From a bacterium (lineage in GTDB: Bacteria; Patescibacteriota; Saccharimonadia; Saccharimonadales; UBA4665): a stretch of DNA of 63,505 nucleotides. The notes under the pieces were generated by a model. That model had not been told where the DNA came from. It worked only from the letters and a program-made list of their open reading frames with translations, and did not search any database. The stretch is taken from the NCBI GenBank assembly GCA_021804085.1, contig JAJZKM010000003.1:1-63505 (forward strand), written 5' to 3'. This document shows, piece after piece, positions 38,030 through 47,270 of this stretch (positions are counted from its first letter, which is position 1; each line of letters opens with the position of its first letter). Both the position numbers and the translations under genes were made by a program.

Positions 38030-39916
38030 ATGACAGCACAAGAAATTCGAAGAGCCTATTTGGAGTTTTTAAGCGATAAGCAACACAAGATCATTCCACG
38101 AGCACAGTTAGTTCCAAAAGATGATCCGACGACACTTTTTACGGGAAGCGGCATGCAACCGCTTTTGCCTTATCTTCTAGGCCAAGATCATCCTAACGGC
38201 TCTCGTTTAGTTGATAGTCAGACTTGTCTTAGAGCTCAGGATATTGAGGAAGTTGGTGATAATCGACATACAACATTTTTTGAAATGCTTGGTAATTGGA
38301 GTTTAGGAGATTATTTTAAGCAAGAACAGATCAATTGGTTGTGGCAGTTTTTGACAGAAGTAATTGGGCTTGATCCAAAGAGAATATATGTCAGTTGCTA
38401 TAGTGGCAGCGAGACAGAAGGAATTGATAAAGACAAAGAAAGTGCGGAGATATGGAGTAGCATTTTTTCAGCTGCCGGTATTGAAGCGAAGCAAGTTGAA
38501 ATTGGATCTTGCGAAAACGGCTCTAAAATAGGAGAGCAAGGCGGAAGAATATTCTTTTATGAGGATAAAAATTGGTGGTCAAGATCTGGTAGTGCTAAAA
38601 CAATGCCCGATGGAGAGCCGGGTGGTCCTGATACTGAGTTATTTTATCTCTTCCCCAGCGTAAAACATACTTCGGATTACGGTGAAAAGTGTCATGTTAA
38701 TTGTGATTGTGGTCGATATATCGAGCTAGGTAATTGCGTTTTTATGGAGTACCTTAAGCAATCCAGAGGTTTTGTTAAATTACCAAGGAGAAACGTAGAT
38801 TACGGCGGGGGCCTGGAAAGAATTGCAGCAGCAGCAATTGACGATCCTGACGTATATTCAATTAGTCTTATGCGTCCAATTATTGACGTGATCGAAAGGC
38901 TGTCTAATAAGTCTTACGCCACCCACACTACAGCGATGAGGGTTATCACTGATCACGCACGGGCAGCTACGTTTCTAGCTGTAGATGGGGTAGTACCAAG
39001 CAACAAAGAACAAGGATATGTCATGCGGCGCTTGATTCGCCGCGCCATCAGATTCGCTTTTGAGCTTGGCATTGAACAGAATTTCATTGAAGAAGTTACA
39101 AATTCAGTAATCAGCATATATAAAGAGGATTATCCGGAAGTTGCGGAAAAGCATGACCAAATTATTGAGACATTAATCAAAGAAGAAAAAATATTTCGTC
39201 AAACTCTTAGGAAGGGACTTAAACAGATTGATCGTTTAGGTCGTAGTGGCACCTTAAGTGGTCAGGACATATTTACACTTTATGATACTTTTGGTTTTCC
39301 GTTGGAATTGAGTGTTGAAGAAGCTTTTAGTCGGGGATTAGAGCTTCATGACGATTGGAGAGATGAGTTTAATCAGTCAATGGCAGAACAGCGAGAGCGT
39401 TCCCATACTGCATCCAAAGGAGCTTTTAAGGGTGGACTTGGTGGCAGTGGTTTAATCCACAAGAAATATCACACTGCTACTCACTTACTCTATAAGGCAT
39501 TGCGTGAGACATTAGGGGACGGCGTTATTCAGCATGGCAGTAATATTACCGAGGAGCGTCTACGTTTCGACTTTAGTTATCCGAAAAAACTTTCCCCTGA
39601 ACAGATAAAAAAAATTGAAGATATAGTAAATATGCAAATATCTAATGATCTTAAGGTTAGTTGGGCGGAATATACTACCGATAAAGCTATAAATGAACTT
39701 GGTGCCTTAGGTGCTTTTGGAGATAGGTATGGTGATAGCGTTAAGGTTTATTCAATGACTGAAGAAGGTGCGAATAAGCCATATAGTCTTGAAGTCTGTG
39801 GTGGACCCCATGTCGACAGAACGTCAGAATTAGCCGAAGGAGGCAAGAGGTTTAAAATTATTAAAGAAGAGTCCTCTTCATCTGGTATTAGGCGTATTCG
39901 GGCTGTATTAGTTTAA
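38030..39916 (+). CDS. alaS: Alanyl-tRNA synthetase, short form
   Basis: 629 aa from ATG 38030 (MTAQEIRRAYLEFL); two earlier in-frame ATGs exist at 38018 and 38024, but the -10 box TAGAAT occupies 38014-38019. The class II core (HTTFFEMLGNWSLGDYFK, GGGLERIAA) and the editing domain with HTATHLL and CGGPH zinc ligands are complete. The protein ends soon after the editing domain (SSGIRRIRAVLV), lacking the C-terminal C-Ala/DHHA1 oligomerisation domain that brings the usual length to about 870. Confidence 0.95.
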   Translation: MTAQEIRRAYLEFLSDKQHKIIPRAQLVPKDDPTTLFTGSGMQPLLPYLLGQDHPNGSRLVDSQTCLRAQDIEEVGDNRHTTFFEMLGNWSLGDYFKQEQINWLWQFLTEVIGLDPKRIYVSCYSGSETEGIDKDKESAEIWSSIFSAAGIEAKQVEIGSCENGSKIGEQGGRIFFYEDKNWWSRSGSAKTMPDGEPGGPDTELFYLFPSVKHTSDYGEKCHVNCDCGRYIELGNCVFMEYLKQSRGFVKLPRRNVDYGGGLERIAAAAIDDPDVYSISLMRPIIDVIERLSNKSYATHTTAMRVITDHARAATFLAVDGVVPSNKEQGYVMRRLIRRAIRFAFELGIEQNFIEEVTNSVISIYKEDYPEVAEKHDQIIETLIKEEKIFRQTLRKGLKQIDRLGRSGTLSGQDIFTLYDTFGFPLELSVEEAFSRGLELHDDWRDEFNQSMAEQRERSHTASKGAFKGGLGGSGLIHKKYHTATHLLYKALRETLGDGVIQHGSNITEERLRFDFSYPKKLSPEQIKKIEDIVNMQISNDLKVSWAEYTTDKAINELGALGAFGDRYGDSVKVYSMTEEGANKPYSLEVCGGPHVDRTSELAEGGKRFKIIKEESSSSGIRRIRAVLV

Positions 39917-39981
39917 ACTTAAGAACTCGAATAATCTTTATATAGACGACCTAAAAGTAATGCTATACTAGAGAAGTAATT

Positions 39982-41319
39982 ATGCTTAATAAACTGAAAT
40001 TAGTTGGCTTAAATATGGCCAATAACGCATTATCTTCGTCCAAGGCCAAGATCAAACAAGTTCGGCAGCGTTCAACTAAAGGACCAGCATCGGATAATTT
40101 CATTGTGGCTTTGGATATTGGTACCGAATACGTTAAGGCATTAATCGGCGAGATCGGAGATAATGGAAACATTAGTATTATTGGCGTAGGCCGGCAACAT
40201 CAAGGCTTAAGTGACATGCAGGCCGGAGCGATATCAGATATTGCTGCAGTAGTTGAAAATTGTGACCGAGCACTTAGTGAGGCTGAATCTCAGGCAAAGG
40301 TTAGTGTGAGATCAGCAATTATTGGTATAGCCGGTGAATTAGTTAAGGGTACTACGATTACCGTCCGTGTAGTTAGGAAAACTGCAGACACTACTATCGA
40401 CATTGATGAGATGGAAAAGATTGTTCGGTTGGTTCAACAACGCGCTGAAGAAAAGGCTAAGCAGCAGTTAGCGTGGGAGCTTGGAGGCAAGGAAGTTGCG
40501 GTTCGTCTAGTTAATTCGGCTTTGGTTAGTCTCGAAATTGACGGCTATCCAGTTACCAATCCTATAGGTTTTCAGGGTAAAAATGTTATCGTTCAGCTTT
40601 ACACGGCTTTTGCGCCAATGATTCATATTGGTGCACTCGAAAAGACTGCCGAAGAACTGGACCTTGAGCTCTTGGCGGTTGCCGCAGAACCTTTCGCCGT
40701 AGCAAGGGCGGTTATTGGGGATAAACAAAACCAAAATCTTAGTGCTATTCTGATGGATGTTGGAGGTGGTACAACCGATATAGCCGTGATCGATGAAGGT
40801 GGAGTCCAGGGTACAAAGATGTTTGGTATTGGAGGGAGGGCCTATACTCGTTCTATTGAACGAGATATGGGCGTTAGTTTTGATCAGGCCGAAACTCTCA
40901 AGTTGGCGTATGGTGGAAATCAGCTTCCGCCACAAAAACGTCCATTAGTTGAATCAGCGTTAGATAAAACTGCCGATGTTTGGATTAATGGAATAGAGAT
41001 TGCTTTAGCTGAGTTTCCCTCACTTGACCATCTACCGAACAAAATGTTCCTTTGTGGTGGTGGTGCTAGCTTAGATCTTCTAATGGAGCGTTTAGAGGGA
41101 GAGGATTGGTATAAAACCCTTCCATTTACTAGACGGCCTACGGTGAGGCTCATTCAGCCGCATCAAGTCATTGGGATTAAAGATACGACTGGTAGGATTA
41201 CTGACCATACCTTCATCACTTCCATGGGATTACTCAGAGTGGGTTTGGACACACTCCAGCTTGGAGATAGCGAGGGCGGAAGTATTCGAGAGAAATTAGA
41301 CAGGATGCTGAGCGTATAG
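39982..41319 (+). CDS. ftsA: FtsA-like actin-fold cell-division protein
   Basis: 445 aa. Actin-fold nucleotide motifs: IVALDIGTEYVKALIGEI (phosphate 1), an SHS2-type domain in the first third, AILMDVGGGTTDIAVIDEGG (phosphate 2) and MFLCGGGASLDLLMERL (adenosine). This fits FtsA, which tethers FtsZ to the membrane; PilM is the alternative. A basic stretch at the N terminus (KAKIKQVRQRS) precedes the fold. No ftsZ follows, in contrast to many bacteria; the next gene is a large surface protein. -10 TATACT at 39964-39969, 12 bp before ATG. Confidence 0.87.
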   Translation: MLNKLKLVGLNMANNALSSSKAKIKQVRQRSTKGPASDNFIVALDIGTEYVKALIGEIGDNGNISIIGVGRQHQGLSDMQAGAISDIAAVVENCDRALSEAESQAKVSVRSAIIGIAGELVKGTTITVRVVRKTADTTIDIDEMEKIVRLVQQRAEEKAKQQLAWELGGKEVAVRLVNSALVSLEIDGYPVTNPIGFQGKNVIVQLYTAFAPMIHIGALEKTAEELDLELLAVAAEPFAVARAVIGDKQNQNLSAILMDVGGGTTDIAVIDEGGVQGTKMFGIGGRAYTRSIERDMGVSFDQAETLKLAYGGNQLPPQKRPLVESALDKTADVWINGIEIALAEFPSLDHLPNKMFLCGGGASLDLLMERLEGEDWYKTLPFTRRPTVRLIQPHQVIGIKDTTGRITDHTFITSMGLLRVGLDTLQLGDSEGGSIREKLDRMLSV

Positions 41320-41321
41320 AT

Positions 41322-43070
41322 ATGGCTGGAACCAAAGATATTGTATATGTAGATGTTGATGATGAAATTACTACTTTAATAGATAAAGTAAGACTTTCCA
41401 GTGGGAAGGTGGTTATTTTAGTTTTACCTAAGAAGGCTAGTATTCTCCAGTCGATCGTTAATATGAAACTACTTAAAAGATCTGCTGAGAAAGAAAAAAA
41501 GAATATTGTTCTGATAACTTCTGAATCGGGAATAATTTCGCTTGCAGGTGCTGTTGGACTGTATATTGCCGCAAACCTAAATGATGCACCCAGAATTCCT
41601 CCTGTACCCAATAAAGGGAGTTCTCTTCCTGATACTGTTGAAGAGGATTCGGAGTTAAATATGAGTGGTAACGAGGAAATTCCTGATCTTGCAAAGAACG
41701 TAAATTTGGCCACAAGTGTAGGTGCATTGACTGAACTTGCTAAATCTCAAGCTCAAAAACCAGACTCTGCCCTTGAGACCCTAGATCTTGACAATGATTC
41801 GCAAAATAAAACCGAAGCATCAGAAAGTCAAAAGAAATCAAAAGACAAAAACCTAAAAGTGCCTAATTTTGATCGTTTTCGCTTTTTATTGATTAGTTGT
41901 TTTGTGCTCTTAATAGTGATTATAGTATTAGTATTTTTTGCGTTCGAGGTGTGGCCACATGCATATATTAATGTTGATACCAATGCCAGCAACGTAAATA
42001 CTTCACTCAATATTTCCCTAGATACTCAGAGTCAATCAGTAAACATTACTGCCGGAGATATCCCTGCCCGTGAAGTTAGCCAACAGAAGACATTTAGTCA
42101 AACTGTAAATACTACGGGTCAAGCTAATCAAGGAAATAGCGCCACCGGAAGTGTTACTTTTAGTGGAGAGGATTGTCCAAACCCAAGCGATAATCTATAT
42201 GCATACAACGACAATAGTTTTGTTATACCTCAAGGGACTGGTCTAAGTTATAAAGGATTAACCTATATTACTGAGGCAGATACTACGATGACACCTAAAC
42301 AAGGATTTCAACAGCCTGGAAATTGTGTTGATTATGTTTCAACGTATACTAATGCTAACGGTTCAACACCTATCTCTGCCCAATCACCTGGATCAAACTA
42401 CAATACACCCAATAATGTAACATTTTCAGTATCCGGATATAGTGAATTTAGTGCTACAGGGTCTGCTAGTGGTGGGACCGACAACATTGTCAACATAGTT
42501 TCTCAGACTGATGTAAATAATGCAGTTTCAAAAATTAATTCCAATGACAGTAGTCTAATTGAACAAGCATTGAGTAATCAGTTGAAAGGGGAGGGTTTGT
42601 ACCCTATTGATGCTACATTCTCGGGCAGCAAACCGCAGATTAGTCCAAATCCATCCGTAGGAGCACAATCCAATACTGTATCTGTTACCGAGACCATTAC
42701 TTATACTATGTTTGGTGCCAGCATGAAGAATATTGATGCTGTTGTCGATTCTAATATAAGATCACAGACTAGTAGTAATCAAAACATTATTAATAACGGA
42801 ATTAACCAATCCGCGTTTAAGCAACAGGGTGTTAATGGATTAACTGATCAGGTGCTCATAACATCATTAGCCGAAGTTGGGCCTAATATTTCGGTTAGCA
42901 CGATAAAGAAGGAAGTAGCAGGTAAATCTCCGCAAGCAATTATTTCTGCCATAAAAAATAATCCAAATGTTACAAAAGTAAGTGTTCGGCTGAGTCCATT
43001 CTGGGTATCCTCGGCTCCTTCTAGTCTTTCTAAGATAACCGTAAAAATCGCCAAACCAACTAACCATTAG
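41322..43070 (+). CDS. Large membrane-anchored surface protein of unknown function
   Basis: 582 aa. Residues 1-95 form an alpha/beta domain (IVYVDVDDEITTLIDKVRLS, VVILVLPKKASILQSIVNM, IVLITSESG), followed by an acidic linker, one transmembrane helix (FLLISCFVLLIVIIVLVFFAFEVW, about residues 183-207) and a long Ser/Thr/Asn-rich outer part with a beta-rich repeat-like structure (NVNTSLNISLDTQSQSV...). The outer half resembles the baseplate-J-like proteins described in CPR genomes, but I am unsure. It starts 2 bp after ftsA, suggesting joint expression and perhaps a link to division or to surface structures. Confidence 0.7.
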   Translation: MAGTKDIVYVDVDDEITTLIDKVRLSSGKVVILVLPKKASILQSIVNMKLLKRSAEKEKKNIVLITSESGIISLAGAVGLYIAANLNDAPRIPPVPNKGSSLPDTVEEDSELNMSGNEEIPDLAKNVNLATSVGALTELAKSQAQKPDSALETLDLDNDSQNKTEASESQKKSKDKNLKVPNFDRFRFLLISCFVLLIVIIVLVFFAFEVWPHAYINVDTNASNVNTSLNISLDTQSQSVNITAGDIPAREVSQQKTFSQTVNTTGQANQGNSATGSVTFSGEDCPNPSDNLYAYNDNSFVIPQGTGLSYKGLTYITEADTTMTPKQGFQQPGNCVDYVSTYTNANGSTPISAQSPGSNYNTPNNVTFSVSGYSEFSATGSASGGTDNIVNIVSQTDVNNAVSKINSNDSSLIEQALSNQLKGEGLYPIDATFSGSKPQISPNPSVGAQSNTVSVTETITYTMFGASMKNIDAVVDSNIRSQTSSNQNIINNGINQSAFKQQGVNGLTDQVLITSLAEVGPNISVSTIKKEVAGKSPQAIISAIKNNPNVTKVSVRLSPFWVSSAPSSLSKITVKIAKPTNH

Positions 43071-43083
43071 AAATATATCAGCT

Positions 43084-43497
43084 ATGAATGACGTACGCAC
43101 AATACTGGGAATAGATATAGGGACTGTCAGGATTGGGGTTGCTAGATCGAGTTTCCCCGGTGGCATTCCCGCACCGTTGACAGTTTTGCATAACGACGAA
43201 GAACTGAGTGAAAAATTGGCACAATTAATTGCCGCAAATAATGTATCACTAATCGTAGCTGGAATACCGCGCTCTCTATCTGGAGATGATACTCCGCAAA
43301 CCAAATATACAAAGCAAATAATTGATAAGCTAAGACAGCAATTATCAATTAAGATTTACGAACAAGATGAGGCGGCGACTTCTTTGCATGCAGAAGTTGA
43401 ATTAAGAAACCGTAAAAAACCGTACTCTAAAGGTGATATTGATTCGCTGAGCGCAGTTTATATATTGGAAGATTTCATGAGAGATAATTTAAAATAA
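43084..43497 (+). CDS. ruvX: Putative pre-16S rRNA nuclease / Holliday junction resolvase YqgF
   Basis: 137 aa, standard length. RNase H-like fold with the first catalytic Asp in ILGIDIGTVRIGVARS, Glu/Asp region VSLIVAGIPRSLSGDDT, and the conserved EQDEAATSLHAE and KKPYSKGDIDSLSAVYILEDFM. Members process the 5' end of 16S rRNA; some were described as junction resolvases. It precedes mltG by 12 bp, a common gene pair. Confidence 0.92.
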   Translation: MNDVRTILGIDIGTVRIGVARSSFPGGIPAPLTVLHNDEELSEKLAQLIAANNVSLIVAGIPRSLSGDDTPQTKYTKQIIDKLRQQLSIKIYEQDEAATSLHAEVELRNRKKPYSKGDIDSLSAVYILEDFMRDNLK

Positions 43498-43509
43498 GAG
43501 GTGATCTAA

Positions 43510-44550
43510 TTGCATTTGAACTTAAAACGAATTCCGTTGAAGATTAGGATAATTTTTGTCTTGGGACTAATTATTTTTGTTAGTGCCATTATTGGTGTTA
43601 GGCAATATTATTTTGTGAACCTTAGGCCTGTTAGTACAAATACTAAAACTGTTATCTTTACTGTGCCAAGCGGTGCAACAATATCTCAGATTGGTAATTT
43701 ATTAAGTAAGGATTCTTTAATTCATTCGCCTTGGGTTTTCGAGTGGTATGTACATAGTGCTAATTTAACTAATAGTTTGGAGGCGGGTACTTTTGCACTT
43801 TCTCCTAGCGACAGTGTGCAGCAAATTGCAAGTATTGTTGCATCTGGGCACGTAGCCGAGGGAGTTGTTACTATCTTGCCTGGAAAAAATTTGAATCAGG
43901 TGACAAATACGTTTATAAATGATGGTTTTTCTCCCACATCTGTAAAACTAGCGTTAGATCCGTCAAATTATCTTGCCTTGCCGATCATTGCAGATAAACC
44001 AGCCAACGTAAATACACTTGAGGGATTGTTATATCCTGACTCATTCGACAAAACCTCAACAACCCTACCAAGTCAAATCTTGCGTGAATCATTGGTCGAA
44101 ATGGGCCAACACATAACGGCATCTATGCAAGCTGCTTTTGCGAGTGAAGGATTAAGTGTATATCAGGGTATTATTTTGGCTTCAATTGTTCAGCAAGAAG
44201 TATCAAAACCATCAGCTATGGCGCAGGCTGCCCAAGTATTTATCGCACGTCTAAAACAGGGTATGCCTCTAGGGTCAGATGTTACGGCTAATTATGGAGC
44301 TATAATAAATGGACATGCGCCTTCGTTAACATATGATTCACCGTATAATACTCTAATTCATACAGGGTTGCCGCCAACACCAATAGGAACAGTAAGTCAG
44401 GCATCATTAGTCGCGGTGGCTCATCCGGCAAATACACAGTGGCTGTATTTTGTAACTGGTGATAATGGAGTGACCTATTTTGAACAGACGCTTCAGCAAC
44501 ATAATGCTGACGTGGCGCAGTACTGTCATAAACTTTGTTCTCAACCCTAG
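43510..44550 (+). CDS. mltG: Endolytic peptidoglycan transglycosylase MltG
   Basis: 346 aa. One N-terminal transmembrane helix (IIFVLGLIIFVSAIIGV), a LysM-like part (TVPSGATISQIGNLLSKDSLI) and the YceG catalytic domain: LEGLLYPDSF, the catalytic Glu in ILASIVQQEVSK, MPLGSDVTANYG, SPYNTLIHTGLPPTPIG. It cuts growing glycan strands and sets their length. TTG start preceded by AGAGGTGAT, an unusually good ribosome-binding site for this window. Confidence 0.94.
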   Translation: MHLNLKRIPLKIRIIFVLGLIIFVSAIIGVRQYYFVNLRPVSTNTKTVIFTVPSGATISQIGNLLSKDSLIHSPWVFEWYVHSANLTNSLEAGTFALSPSDSVQQIASIVASGHVAEGVVTILPGKNLNQVTNTFINDGFSPTSVKLALDPSNYLALPIIADKPANVNTLEGLLYPDSFDKTSTTLPSQILRESLVEMGQHITASMQAAFASEGLSVYQGIILASIVQQEVSKPSAMAQAAQVFIARLKQGMPLGSDVTANYGAIINGHAPSLTYDSPYNTLIHTGLPPTPIGTVSQASLVAVAHPANTQWLYFVTGDNGVTYFEQTLQQHNADVAQYCHKLCSQP

Positions 44551-44795
44551 TACTTCTGATTTTACAAACTAGAGATTATATTCTAACGAATAGATCTTTG
44601 AGTATTTGCCATATAAATTGTTTTAATTATTAGTTGATTAGGACGCGTAGGTATTTTATTCGGATAATTTATATGTCTTAATACTAGAGCATAATATATT
44701 GTGCAATTCGCATATAATCTATTCAAATAGCTATTAGCTCTTGCGTTTATCTGCTAAAATTAATATGGGTATATTGTTACTTATTATCTATTAGC

Positions 44796-45938
44796 TTGAC
44801 TCTAGGGAGACGTTTTAATATCAGTAAGACATTCTTAAAAACTCTAGATACATCGCGATTTATTCACCTTGGACGCAAGCGGTCTGTTCTAAATTTCCGT
44901 GTTTTTCTACCAAGAATTAAAAGCAAGAATTTAGTAAATATTGCTTTATTAGTTGGCAATAGCGTACTCTTCATAGCCGTAATATCTTTTATAATATCCG
45001 CACCAAAAGAATCTGCAGGTAGCCAGCTCTCAGTGTTTACTGCTAACGATAATAGCGTTGTAAATCCATTAGATCAGTTATCATCCGCCACCATAGCTTT
45101 AACCGTAGCTAGGATGACCAATCTTCCAGAAGCAATAGCCATCAACAATCAAGCAGACAGTGAGCTGGCGTTGTTAAATATGGCTCCTGTTAATAATAGT
45201 GTTATTTCAAAGCCCCAAGTTGTAACTACTGACTATATATCTAATAAGGATATTAAAGTTTATGTCGTGCAGCCTGGAGACACTGTAACTTCTATAGCTG
45301 CAAAGTTCAACATAACTAGTAATAGTATTCTTTGGTCCAATAATATATCTGGCAATGAAATTACTCCTGGGGTGAAACTTCTAATTCCGCCTGTTAGTGG
45401 TATTGTATATACGGTTAAAGCTGGTGATACACCTGCCTCGTTGGCTCAAAAATATGGGTCTAACGAGTCATTGATAGTGGCCTATAACGATGCCGAAATA
45501 CATGGTATTTATCCTAATGAAAAAATTATAATACCCAATGGTACGCCACCGAACGCAGTACAACTTGCAAGCAATTCAGCAACTTATGGATGGGGCTTTG
45601 AGTCATCTTATGGATATAATGGTTATGATTTTGGCTATTGTACCTATTGGGTAGCTAAATTGCGAGCTGAGGCTGGTGATCCTTTGCCAACTGATCTCGG
45701 TAATGCTTCAACATGGGCGTATTATGCGGAGCAATTTGGAATTCCAGTGGGCACTACGCCAGAAGTTGGTGCTGCGGTGGTTATGTCAACTACTGCAGAT
45801 GGTGGCCAAGGTCATGTTGCTTATGTAGAAGCTGTAAATCCTAACGGTACTATAACGATTAGCGAAATGAATTATCTTGGTTGGGATATACCAGATACAC
45901 GTACTGTACCAAGTGCTGGATACACCTACATATATTAA
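44796..45938 (+). CDS. Secreted LysM-LysM-CHAP peptidoglycan hydrolase
   Basis: 380 aa. A transmembrane/signal helix (NIALLVGNSVLFIAVISFIISA, about residues 47-68) is followed by two LysM domains (VYVVQPGDTVTSIAAKFNIT and VYTVKAGDTPASLAQKYG), then a CHAP domain with Cys in FGYCTYWVAKLR and His in GQGHVAYVEAVNP. LysM binds glycan; CHAP cuts peptide stems. The last part is closely similar to the CHAP gene of the T4SS-like operon. No ATG exists in frame at the start; TTG 44796 is the best candidate, so the start is uncertain. Confidence 0.88.
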   Translation: MTLGRRFNISKTFLKTLDTSRFIHLGRKRSVLNFRVFLPRIKSKNLVNIALLVGNSVLFIAVISFIISAPKESAGSQLSVFTANDNSVVNPLDQLSSATIALTVARMTNLPEAIAINNQADSELALLNMAPVNNSVISKPQVVTTDYISNKDIKVYVVQPGDTVTSIAAKFNITSNSILWSNNISGNEITPGVKLLIPPVSGIVYTVKAGDTPASLAQKYGSNESLIVAYNDAEIHGIYPNEKIIIPNGTPPNAVQLASNSATYGWGFESSYGYNGYDFGYCTYWVAKLRAEAGDPLPTDLGNASTWAYYAEQFGIPVGTTPEVGAAVVMSTTADGGQGHVAYVEAVNPNGTITISEMNYLGWDIPDTRTVPSAGYTYIY

Positions 45939-45992
45939 TACAATTAATCCTATGTTAATTAAAGTTACTTTGAAAGAGGAAAAACTTAAATA

Positions 45993-47270
45993 ATGAATTT
46001 TATTGATCAAGCAAAAATTAGTATTTATGCTGGAAACGGCGGTGACGGTAAGGTTAGTTTTAGGCATGAAAAATCTAATTCACGGGGAGGCCCGGATGGC
46101 GGTGACGGAGGTGATGGCGGAAACGTAATATTTGAGGCTAGCAATAATGTTAGTAGCTTAAGCTATTTTCGTTACTCAAAAACGCTTCGTGCCGAATCTG
46201 GTCAACATGGATCTAGCAAAAGAATGCACGGTAAGAGTGGCAATGATCTTGTGGTAAAAGTTCCAGTTGGAACTGAAGCGCGTGATGAGAAAGGAATAGT
46301 CGTGGCCGATATGACAGAAATTGGCCAGACAGTAGTATTGGCAGTTGGTGGAAAGGGTGGTTTTGGCAACTCTCATTTCGTAAGCTCTAGGCGTCAAGCT
46401 CCGAATTTTGCCGAAAAAGGTGAACCTGGCGACTCTAAGGAAATAACATTAGAGCTGAAGATGTTAGCTGATATTGGTCTTGTTGGCCTACCCAATGCTG
46501 GTAAATCGACCTTAATAAGAGCTATTAGTAATGCAAAACCAAAAGTGGCTGACTATCCTTTTACCACACTTGAACCTTCGGTCGGAGTGGTTGACGTAGA
46601 CCAAAATACTAGCTTGCTGGTAGCGGACATTCCCGGGCTGATTGAAGGTGCGGCCGAAGGCAAAGGTTTGGGCCACGATTTCTTGCGACATATTGAAAGA
46701 ACAGCAATTATTATGCATGTCATAGATGCATATGACGAGGATGTTGCGAAGTCTTACGAAATAATTAGAAAAGAACTTAGAGCTTATTCGACACAATTGA
46801 TAAAACGTTCACAGATAGTAGTGCTTAATAAAACTGAATCGATGGACGAACAATCTAAAAAACAATTGGTGGCTGACTTGAAGAAAGTTGTTAAACCAAA
46901 GACAACGCCAATAGTAGCCATATCAGCTAAAAGTAAAGAAGGCATAAGAGATCTGGTATTTATTGCGAGCAAAACAAATATACGAGCACTTTCGGTCAAG
47001 TCAAAGAAAGAAAAACCTAAAATTCATGAATATACTTTAAATATAGCCGACTCAGCGTGGCAAATCAGCCAAATAGCACCAGATGCATTTAGGGTTGATG
47101 GCGCCCAGATTGAACGTTTTGCTATACGAACAAATTTTTCAAATGATCAAGCACAAGCACGCTTACTAGATATTCTACGTAAACGAGGAGTAATGCACGC
47201 ATTAGTAAGAGCCAACATTAAGCCAGGTGATGTTATAGACATAGCCGGAAAAGGCAAGATAACCTATTAA
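45993..47270 (+). CDS. obgE: Obg-family ribosome-associated GTPase
   Basis: 425 aa. The glycine-rich Obg fold opens FIDQAKISIYAGNGGDGKVSF; the GTPase domain has G1 GLPNAGKSTL, G2 YPFTTLEP, G3 VADIPGLIEGA, G4 VLNKTE and G5 SAKSKEG; a C-terminal OCT domain follows (AFRVDGAQIERFAIRTNF...DVIDIAGKGKITY). It acts in late 50S assembly and stress control. AAAGAGG lies about 14 nt before the ATG. The next gene starts on the base after its stop. Confidence 0.96.
   Translation: MNFIDQAKISIYAGNGGDGKVSFRHEKSNSRGGPDGGDGGDGGNVIFEASNNVSSLSYFRYSKTLRAESGQHGSSKRMHGKSGNDLVVKVPVGTEARDEKGIVVADMTEIGQTVVLAVGGKGGFGNSHFVSSRRQAPNFAEKGEPGDSKEITLELKMLADIGLVGLPNAGKSTLIRAISNAKPKVADYPFTTLEPSVGVVDVDQNTSLLVADIPGLIEGAAEGKGLGHDFLRHIERTAIIMHVIDAYDEDVAKSYEIIRKELRAYSTQLIKRSQIVVLNKTESMDEQSKKQLVADLKKVVKPKTTPIVAISAKSKEGIRDLVFIASKTNIRALSVKSKKEKPKIHEYTLNIADSAWQISQIAPDAFRVDGAQIERFAIRTNFSNDQAQARLLDILRKRGVMHALVRANIKPGDVIDIAGKGKITY

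Noticed and set aside
41234-41713. 159-aa minus-strand ORF
   Set aside because: It lies antisense to ftsA and the surface-protein gene, both of which are well supported; no SD or family match.
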